Position numbers and translations under genes: made by a program. A stretch of 7,137 nucleotides of DNA from an uncultured bacterium (GTDB taxonomy: Bacteria > Planctomycetota > UBA1135 > GCA-002686595), in the NCBI GenBank assembly GCA_913058555.1, contig CAJXRJ010000396.1:1-7137 (forward strand), written 5' to 3'. Of the stretch, positions 1 to 4,742 are shown piece after piece. Within the stretch, counting starts at the first letter, position 1, and each line of letters begins with the position of its first letter. The notes beneath the pieces are model-generated. The model was given only the letters and a program-made list of their open reading frames with translations, ran no database searches and was not told the origin of the DNA.

Positions 1-24
1 CTCGGAGATGTGTATAAGAGACAG
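1..24 (+). other. Residual Nextera (Tn5) sequencing adapter at contig end
   Basis: The first 24 bases match the 3' end of the Illumina Nextera read-2 adapter, and positions 6-24 are exactly the 19-base mosaic end AGATGTGTATAAGAGACAG used by engineered Tn5 transposase. This is library-preparation DNA that was not trimmed before assembly, not part of the organism. Genomic sequence therefore begins at about 25, and whatever lies further upstream of prfC is missing. Confidence 0.97.
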
Positions 25-82
25 GTCCAGGGCGACTCGGTCCTGAATGGGGGAGGTGCGAGGGCAGGGGCGGCGATCGGGC

Positions 83-90
83 CGTACACT
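83..90 (+). promoter_or_regulatory. Probable -10 element of prfC (leaderless type)
   Basis: CGTACACT ends 8 bases before the prfC ATG. Its last six bases, TACACT, fit the bacterial -10 pattern TAnnnT, and a start site about 7-8 bases downstream would fall on or next to the A of the ATG. No Shine-Dalgarno sequence lies in the 8 bases between box and start, which agrees with a leaderless mRNA. No good -35 hexamer is visible. The same 10-mer, CGTACACTCC, precedes the fusion gene at nearly the same distance. The promoter role is inferred. Confidence 0.55.
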
Positions 91-98
91 CCCCGCCT

Positions 99-1685
99 AT
101 GTCTGACCCCCGCCTTACCCGCGAGATCGCTCGCCGTCGCACCTTCGCGATCATCTCGCACCCCGACGCGGGCAAGACCACCCTGACGGAGAAGCTCCTG
201 CTCTACTCAGGCGTCCTGCAGACCGCTGGCCTCGTCAAGAACCGCAAGGGCAAGCTCGCCACGTCGGACTGGATGGGCATGGAGCAGGCGCGGGGCATCT
301 CGATCACGTCGTCCGCGATGCAGTTCCAGTACCGGGACCACGTGATCAACGTGCTCGACACCCCCGGTCACGAGGACTTCAGCGAGGACACATTCCGGAC
401 CCTGACCGCCGCCGATTCCGCGATCATGGTCCTCGACGCGGGCAAGGGCGTCGAGGCACAGACGCGTAAGCTGTTCGAGGTCTGCCGACTACGTGGGATC
501 CCGATCCTGACCTTCGTCAACAAGCTCGACCTGAATGGGCGCGATCCGCTCGATCTCATGACCGAGGTCGAGGAGGCCCTGGGCATCCAGGCATCGGCGA
601 TCAACTGGCCCATTGGCTCCGGGCGCGATTTCCGCGGGGTCGTCGACCGGCGTACGAACGAGCTTCAGCTGTTCGAGAAGACCGCGGCGGGCGGCTCGCG
701 GCGCTCCGAGCTCGAGCGCATTCCGATGGACTCGCCCCTGGCGGACGAGCGGCTGGGCGCCGAGCTCGCCGCCAACGTCCGCGACGAGCTCGAGCTCCTC
801 GACGTCGCGGGCAACGAGCTGGATATGGACCGTTTCCTCGCGGGCGAGGTGACCCCCACCTTCTTCGGCTCCGCGTTGACGAACTTCGGCCTCGAGCCGT
901 TCTTCGACGCCTTCGTCGAGCTGGCACCCAGCCCCTCAGGGCGCCTCGTGGACTCCGACGACGGGACCGAGGTGGAGCTCGGCGCCGAGGAGCCCTTCAG
1001 CGCGTTCATCTTCAAGATCCAGGCCAACATGGATCGTCGACACCGGGACTGCGTGTCCTTTATGCGCATCTGCTCGGGGAGCTACACGCCCGACATGCAG
1101 GTCAATCACGGCCGCCTCGGCAAGAAGGTCCGCCTCGCTCGCCCGCAGAGCATCGTTGCGAAGGAGCGCCACACGATCGATGAGGCGTTCGCCGGTGACA
1201 TCGTTGGGCTCGTTGGAAAGGACCTGTACCAGATCGGTGACACGATCTCGCTCAACGGCGGCTTCAAGCACAAGCCGCTGCCGCTCTTCCAGCCCGAGAT
1301 CTTCGCGCGCATCGCGCCGAAGGTCATCTCGGATCGAAAGCGCTTCGACAAGGGCATGAAGAACCTGATCGCGGAGGGCGCGGTCCAGCAGGTCTGGCCT
1401 GAGACCGGGCCGAAGGACGCCATGATCGGCGCGGTGGGGGCGCTCCAGTTCGAGTCGCTCCAGTACCGCCTCGAGGACGAGTATGGCGTGGAGACACGCC
1501 TGACGCCCTTGCCCTACGAGTGCAGCGCTTGGATCAATGCGAACGAAGACACGTTCAAAGCCCCGATCAACTCGCTCCAAGCCCGCGACTCCCGGGGCCG
1601 TCTCGTCATCCTCTTCAAGAGCGAGCTCGACAAGCGACTGGCAGCCCACCAGAACCCCAACCACCAGCTGCTCAACATCGCGTAG
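99..1685 (+). CDS. prfC: Peptide chain release factor 3 (RF3), translational GTPase
   Basis: RF3 is a cytoplasmic GTPase that binds the ribosome after peptide release and recycles the class 1 release factors RF1 and RF2. The 528 residues match the usual RF3 length (529 in E. coli). The N-terminal G domain shows G1 HPDAGKTT (21-28), G2 GISITSS (66-72), G3 DTPGHEDF (87-94), G4 NKLD (141-144) and the RF3-like WPIGSG (170-175). Further along, FLAGEVTPTFFGSALTNFG and FKIQANMDRRHRD align by eye with E. coli RF3, and the C-terminal FKSELD near 510 is the usual ending. EF-G and LepA differ in length and in these blocks. No in-frame start lies upstream, and the ATG is preceded by a -10-like box rather than a ribosome binding site. 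The gene is complete and meets the next one tail-to-tail; no terminator is evident in the gap (1686-1764). Confidence 0.97.
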   Translation: MSDPRLTREIARRRTFAIISHPDAGKTTLTEKLLLYSGVLQTAGLVKNRKGKLATSDWMGMEQARGISITSSAMQFQYRDHVINVLDTPGHEDFSEDTFRTLTAADSAIMVLDAGKGVEAQTRKLFEVCRLRGIPILTFVNKLDLNGRDPLDLMTEVEEALGIQASAINWPIGSGRDFRGVVDRRTNELQLFEKTAAGGSRRSELERIPMDSPLADERLGAELAANVRDELELLDVAGNELDMDRFLAGEVTPTFFGSALTNFGLEPFFDAFVELAPSPSGRLVDSDDGTEVELGAEEPFSAFIFKIQANMDRRHRDCVSFMRICSGSYTPDMQVNHGRLGKKVRLARPQSIVAKERHTIDEAFAGDIVGLVGKDLYQIGDTISLNGGFKHKPLPLFQPEIFARIAPKVISDRKRFDKGMKNLIAEGAVQQVWPETGPKDAMIGAVGALQFESLQYRLEDEYGVETRLTPLPYECSAWINANEDTFKAPINSLQARDSRGRLVILFKSELDKRLAAHQNPNHQLLNIA

Positions 1686-1764
1686 TCACGCGCGGGCCCT
1701 GGATGGGGCGGGATGAGTGAGCCGGAGCTGCGGATCGGTTGGGGAGGGACTTGAAGCACCCCAG

Positions 1765-3513
1765 TCACTTCATCGGCCAGGGGATGACGCCGACGCGCGT
1801 CGCCCACCGATCCCAGTCGGCGATCATCTCCCGGAGGCGCTTCGGTTGCTCGCTGGCCAGGTCATGGAGCTCGGTCCGATCCGACGCCAGGTCGTAGAGC
1901 TCCCACTGGCGCTCCGCGTCCTTGCGGTACGGCGAGACGATCTTCCAGCGCCCGCGCCGCAGCGCCTGGTTGCCGTGGTGCTCCAGGCCGAAGGCCCGAT
2001 CGTCATGGACGGGAGCCCCACGGAGAATGGGCAGCAGGTCGATGCCCTCGGCAGGCTGGATCGCGATGCCGCCGCGCTCCCCGGGATAGTCCGACGCCGC
2101 CGCCGAAAGGAACGTGGGCATGACGTCGATCAAATGTGCAGGCTCTTCGGTGATCGACCCCCTTGTCTCGCCTCCAAGGCCCGCGGGCCAGTGGACGATG
2201 AAAGGGGTCGCGGTCCCGCCTTCGTAGCCATCGTGCTTGTACCCACGGAACGGCGTGTTGGACACGTTGGCCCATCCGGCGCCATAGGCCACGAACGTGT
2301 CTTCGGGTCCTGCCATGACGTTGGGACCCGTGCGAACCCAGCGACCGTCTCGGGTCTGCATGGGCGGCCAGATCTTGGTCTGCAGCCCGTTGACGCCGAG
2401 CGGTGCAAGGGGCTCGACCGGCCGCTCACTCTCGTTGGACCGGCGGCCGTAGCCCTCCGCGCAGCCGCCGTTGTCCTGTAGGTACACGAAGAGCGTATTG
2501 TCGAGCTCGCCGGCGCGTTCGAGCTCGGCCATGACTCGACCAATGCCGGCGTCCATGCGCTCGACCATGGCCGCGTAGACCTGCATGTTGCGATCGTCCC
2601 AGGCCTGGTGTTCGTTCTCTGACCAAGGTGCCCGCTGCGGTGACATTTCCCAGGCCGGGTTCAGCACCCCCAGCTCCCGGGCCCGCTCCAGTCGTTTCTG
2701 GCGGATGGGCCCGTAGCCGCCTTCGTACACACCGGCGTAGCGCGCCACGCCATCCTCGGGCGCGTGCATCGGCCAGTGGGCGCTGGTGTAGGCGACGTAC
2801 AAGAAGAGGGGGTCGTCGCTGCCGTCGAGGTGCTCGCGCACGAAGCGCGCCCCTTCGTCGGAGATGGCGTCGGTGTAGTAAAACGTCTCTGGCGAGTACG
2901 CCGCGTCGTTCTCGGGCGTGATGAAGGTGTCCCCACGGCACAGGGTCGCTGGATCCCAGAAGCTCCCAGCGCCGGTGATGGTCCCGTAGAAGCGATCGAA
3001 GCCCCGGCCCAGGGGCCAGCTTTCCTTGGAGCCACCCGGTCGTATCTGGTTCGTGACGTGCCACTTGCCCGCCATGTAGGTCGAGTATCCCGCATCGCCC
3101 AGGGCCTCTGCGAGCGTCACGGTGTCGGCCGAGAGCACGCCACGATAGGCGTCATGGCCACGGTCCGAGGTCATGAGGCCAATCCCGGCCTGGTGCGGAT
3201 AGAGGCCGGTCAGGAGGGAGGCCCGTGTCGGACAGCACCGCGCTGCGTTGTGGAACTGCGTCATGCGCACGCCGTTCGCGGCGAGGCGGTCCAGGGTCGG
3301 CGTGCGGATCTCGGAGCCGTAGCATCCAATGTCCGTGTATCCCATGTCGTCGGCGAGCACGAGCACGATGTGCGGGCGCTTGGGCGCAGCGTGGGCCGAT
3401 ACGTCGCCCTGGGAGCGCTGCACACCCGTCGCGGCGCAGGCAGCCAGACCACCCGCAAGGACCAGCTGAACGGCGAACGGACGTCGTTGGTGGGGGGGAG
3501 GTCCTGAAGTCAT
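1765..3513 (-). CDS. Arylsulfatase-like sulfatase, predicted lipoprotein
   Basis: A type I, formylglycine-dependent sulfatase that hydrolyses sulfate esters, probably outside the cytoplasm; the substrate is unknown. With the ATG at 3513 it has 582 residues. The start resembles a lipoprotein signal: RR at 10-11 followed by PF (Tat-like RRxF), a hydrophobic stretch and the lipobox LAAC with Cys26. Active-site residues by analogy with Pseudomonas arylsulfatase are Asp55-Asp56 (LADDMG), Cys93 in CCPTR (CxPxR, converted to formylglycine by a maturase not seen here), Arg97, Lys150 and His152 (AGKWH), His246 (SAHWP), Asp347-Asn348 (QDNGG) and Lys426. The C-terminal RGRWKIVSP and ELYDLASDRTE are typical of the family, and the block around GVYEGGYGPIRQKRLERARELG suggests SulfAtlas S1_4, from memory. 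A GTG at 3609 is a rival start adding 32 Arg-rich residues. It has a possible ribosome binding site and -10 box, whereas the ATG has the better signal peptide and no ribosome binding site. Confidence 0.93.
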   Translation of the reverse strand: MTSGPPPHQRRPFAVQLVLAGGLAACAATGVQRSQGDVSAHAAPKRPHIVLVLADDMGYTDIGCYGSEIRTPTLDRLAANGVRMTQFHNAARCCPTRASLLTGLYPHQAGIGLMTSDRGHDAYRGVLSADTVTLAEALGDAGYSTYMAGKWHVTNQIRPGGSKESWPLGRGFDRFYGTITGAGSFWDPATLCRGDTFITPENDAAYSPETFYYTDAISDEGARFVREHLDGSDDPLFLYVAYTSAHWPMHAPEDGVARYAGVYEGGYGPIRQKRLERARELGVLNPAWEMSPQRAPWSENEHQAWDDRNMQVYAAMVERMDAGIGRVMAELERAGELDNTLFVYLQDNGGCAEGYGRRSNESERPVEPLAPLGVNGLQTKIWPPMQTRDGRWVRTGPNVMAGPEDTFVAYGAGWANVSNTPFRGYKHDGYEGGTATPFIVHWPAGLGGETRGSITEEPAHLIDVMPTFLSAAASDYPGERGGIAIQPAEGIDLLPILRGAPVHDDRAFGLEHHGNQALRRGRWKIVSPYRKDAERQWELYDLASDRTELHDLASEQPKRLREMIADWDRWATRVGVIPWPMK

Positions 3514-3606
3514 GGTCTTAGGGGCCCTGGCGCCCGACGTGCGCCGCAAGAGGACGCGGGGCTGATCGGTTCGTGCGACGGGCCGGCGGTGGGACGCAGC
3601 TCGCGT

Positions 3607-3637
3607 CACCCCCCCCCGCCTCTTGCTTTAGATCATA
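3607..3637 (-). promoter_or_regulatory. Possible promoter -10, ribosome binding site and alternative GTG start of the sulfatase
   Basis: Read on the - strand, TATGAT (3637-3632) is a good -10 hexamer. AAGAGG (3624-3619) follows as a Shine-Dalgarno-like motif, then C, a run of eight Gs, and the GTG at 3609-3607, which is in frame with the sulfatase. A start site near 3625 would leave very little leader before the ribosome binding site, so either transcription begins there and the ATG at 3513 is used with a leader of about 110 bases, or the GTG is used. No convincing -35 is seen. Confidence 0.4.
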
Positions 3638-3892
3638 CGCCGCCGCCATTGGCGCCAGCTCCGTCACCAGACCATGATCCGCCGGCGGGTCGAGGGCAGC
3701 CACGCCACGGAGTACTTCCTAGCGCGTCCAGGTCAGTCGAGCCGACGCGCATCGAGAGCCGGCCTTCCAGGAAAATTGCTGGAACCCCTACCCCCACGAC
3801 ATGTTGCTTTTCGGCCATAGCGTGCACGCCCACTGCGCGGCCCCCAAGTTGCTTGAGCCCGTCCAAACGCAATCGTCGCATGCCGTGTCTGC

Positions 3893-3947
3893 CTGGACTC
3901 CGGAAGTGGGCGGTGTTGCGCTCTCGACGGGCCCTTCGCGAGTCCAG
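3893..3947. repeat. Imperfect 55-base inverted repeat (hairpin)
   Basis: CTGGACTC (3893-3900) and GAGTCCAG (3940-3947) form a perfect 8-bp stem. Inside it, GAA (3903-3905) can pair with TTC (3935-3937), and GGGC (3908-3911) with GCCC (3931-3934), with small bulges, giving about 15 pairs in one long arm. It is not followed by a T run on either strand, so it is not an ordinary terminator. Its role is unknown. Confidence 0.5.
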
Positions 3948-3949
3948 CG

Positions 3950-3978
3950 CTATTGCTGCGGGGATCGTGTTGCGATAG
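3950..3978. repeat. 7-bp stem hairpin directly after the 55-base one
   Basis: CTATTGC (3950-3956) pairs with GCGATAG (3972-3978) with one T-G wobble, leaving a 15-base loop. Alone it is close to chance. It is listed because it sits two bases after the hairpin ending at 3947 and before the palindrome at 3994, forming a run of successive hairpins. Confidence 0.3.
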
Positions 3979-3993
3979 GGGCGCCGGATCAGT

Positions 3994-4017
3994 CGTCGCC
4001 CCAATGATTGGGAGACG
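3994..4017. repeat. 13-bp perfect palindrome inside a longer imperfect one
   Basis: CCCAATGATTGGG (4000-4012) is a perfect 6+1+6 palindrome. CGTC (3994-3997) and GACG (4014-4017) extend it outward with one or two unpaired bases on each side. The single-base centre is too tight for an RNA hairpin loop but typical of a site for a dimeric DNA-binding protein. I do not recognise the regulator. It lies about 380 bp upstream of the - strand sulfatase's possible promoter and about 710 bp upstream of the fusion gene's. Confidence 0.45.
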
Positions 4018-4065
4018 CCTAAAGACCTCAGGAGTAACAAGAGTTCCAAGGTGACTTCGAAGAAT

Positions 4066-4103
4066 GGGCACGCATCCCCGTAAGTGTCGGTGGGGGCGTG
4101 CCC
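4066..4103. repeat. 12-bp stem hairpin with a 2-base bulge
   Basis: GGGCACGC (4066-4073) pairs perfectly with GCGTGCCC (4096-4103), and inside it CCCC (4076-4079) pairs with GGGG (4092-4095) after an AT bulge. The loop is 12 bases. Only three Ts follow on the + strand, so a terminator role is weak. The predicted structure would be very stable as RNA. Confidence 0.5.
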
Positions 4104-4262
4104 TTTGCCTGGCGTGGTCAGTCGGGGCCCTGCACGGGGAGAATCCGCCCCAAGCCACCGTGCCGGAACGGCTAGGGAAAGGGCGAACCCAAAGTGAGGG
4201 GCCAAGTCGCAAGGGGTCTCTCCTACGAGTTGTCGTTCGCCCTGATTCCGCGGTGCGCGTTG

Positions 4263-4281
4263 GACTCATGTAATCTGAGTC
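4263..4281. repeat. Operator-like inverted repeat GACTCA-N7-TGAGTC
   Basis: GACTCA (4263-4268) and TGAGTC (4276-4281) are perfect complements separated by seven bases. The flanking TTG (4260-4262) and AA (4282-4283) nearly extend the symmetry, with one base missing on the right. A 6-bp arm alone is expected about once by chance in a region this size, so the call is tentative. Confidence 0.25.
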
Positions 4282-4403
4282 AACCAGTCCCCACCGAGCC
4301 GGTAGGTACCGCCAGTCAGCGAGCCCTATCGCATTAGTTCTGGAGAGGACCGTACCGCGATGCCGTTGCCGATTCATCAGGAGGCGGCTTTGGGTTGCTG
4401 ACA

Positions 4404-4448
4404 GGAGGTTTTGGAGCCGAAGCAGAAGTCTCTTCGGCTCCGGCCTCC
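4404..4448. repeat. Long inverted repeat with perfect 10-bp arm and 5-bp outer arm
   Basis: GGAGCCGAAG (4413-4422) and CTTCGGCTCC (4432-4441) form a perfect 10-bp stem around a 9-base loop. Outside it, GGAGG (4404-4408) pairs with CCTCC (4444-4448), with TTTT opposite GG between the two helices, where two T-G wobbles are possible. Fifteen Watson-Crick pairs in 45 bases are unlikely by chance. A CGTACACT box starts three bases after the repeat, placing it where a -35 region would be. There is no downstream T run on either strand, so it is not a standard terminator. Confidence 0.6.
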
Positions 4449-4450
4449 AC

Positions 4451-4458
4451 CGTACACT
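4451..4458 (+). promoter_or_regulatory. Third copy of the CGTACACT box, possible -10
   Basis: The 8-mer CGTACACT is identical to the boxes just before prfC and the fusion gene. Here it lies 285 bases before the fusion gene's ATG and immediately after the long inverted repeat ending at 4448. It could be a distal promoter for the fusion gene or for a small RNA. An open frame starting with GTG at 4472 is unconvincing because it runs out of frame into the fusion gene. Confidence 0.3.
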
Positions 4459-4473
4459 TTGTGCGCGAAAGGT

Positions 4474-4506
4474 GTTCGATGGCGCCCGGGCACCGTTCGA
4501 TGGCGC
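4474..4506. repeat. 12-bp direct repeat with 21-bp period
   Basis: GTTCGATGGCGC occurs at 4474-4485 and again, identical, at 4495-4506. The copies are 21 bp apart centre to centre, two turns of B-DNA, so they face the same side of the helix. This suits tandem binding of a regulator between the CGTACACT box at 4451 and the fusion gene. A short duplication by slippage would look the same. Confidence 0.4.
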
Positions 4507-4620
4507 TCAGATCCAGATCGTTCTAGCCCGGGCAGAACCGGTCAGAGGCCGAGCCCGACCGTCGAAGCCCTTCCCGTGGCGACCGGGCTGGCCGCCGCTC
4601 GGCCCAACGGTCCCACGGCT

Positions 4621-4654
4621 CCAGCCGCCGCGGATCCGTCGCGGCGGGGGCTGG
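4621..4654. repeat. GC-rich hairpin upstream of the fusion gene
   Basis: CCAGCC (4621-4626) pairs with GGCTGG (4649-4654), and GCCGCG (4627-4632) with CGCGGC (4640-4645), leaving a GGG bulge and a 7-base loop. Twelve pairs are all in GC-rich sequence, where such stems arise readily, so this is reported with low confidence. Confidence 0.25.
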
Positions 4655-4725
4655 GACTGGCGTCGTCACGCTGGAATCCCTTGGGCTGGATCCCCTACGG
4701 CTGGCGCGCCGGCGAATCGTGGGGA

Positions 4726-4733
4726 CGTACACT
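4726..4733 (+). promoter_or_regulatory. Probable -10 element of the EEP-sulfatase gene (leaderless type)
   Basis: CGTACACT ends 9 bases before the ATG at 4743, and the 10-mer CGTACACTCC (4726-4735) is identical to the one before prfC. TACACT fits TAnnnT, and transcription starting about 7-9 bases downstream would begin at or just before the ATG. No Shine-Dalgarno motif precedes the ATG. This also argues against the upstream in-frame GTG at 4719, because that start would place the box inside the coding sequence. Confidence 0.55.
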
Positions 4734-4742
4734 CCAGTTCCC

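Larger units (their letters stand above)
3514..4742. other. 1.23 kb divergent intergenic region without a convincing gene
   Basis: This stretch separates the two divergent sulfatase genes. Its open frames on either strand are short or overlap one another, have mixed third-position usage unlike the flanking genes, and give proteins I do not recognise. I found no tRNA, rRNA, tmRNA, RNase P, SRP or familiar riboswitch core, no transposase, and no CRISPR-like repeat. It does hold several inverted repeats, a 13-bp palindrome, a 12-bp direct repeat and three -10-like boxes, listed separately. It could be regulatory, carry an undescribed structured RNA, or be a decayed gene or element. Confidence 0.7.

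Noticed and set aside
6..24. Tn5 mosaic end as evidence for a natural transposon
   Set aside because: The 19 bases are the engineered mosaic end and are preceded by Nextera-specific adapter bases, so this is a library artefact.
936..1664. 242-residue open frame antisense to prfC
   Set aside because: It lies wholly inside a certain RF3 gene, has no recognisable motifs, and is the kind of long antisense frame that high third-position GC produces.
1717..2481. 254-residue + strand open frame opposite the sulfatase (another of 247 residues at 2764-3507)
   Set aside because: Both mirror conserved sulfatase codons on the - strand, and neither protein shows any known domain.
3765..3784. TTCCAG-N8-CTGGAA inverted repeat
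   Set aside because: Six-base arms with a short spacer are expected about once or twice by chance in a region this long, and nothing else supports it.
4296..4315. CCGGTAGGTA reminiscent of the 3' part of c-di-GMP-I riboswitches
   Set aside because: The upstream conserved blocks of that riboswitch, such as the CACGCACAGGGCAAACC core, are absent.
3633..4377. Overlapping - strand frames of 190 and 214 residues in the intergenic region
   Set aside because: They overlap each other in different frames, show mixed third-position usage unlike neighbouring genes, lack recognisable motifs, and one ends within the candidate -10 TATGAT.
4413..4441. Hairpin starting GAGCCG considered as group II intron domain V
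   Set aside because: It lacks the domain V bulge and tetraloop pattern, and no reverse transcriptase or intron boundary is visible nearby.
4719..4742. GTG at 4719 as the start of the fusion protein
   Set aside because: It would add eight residues before the signal peptide and place the CGTACACT box inside the coding sequence; the ATG at 4743 fits better.
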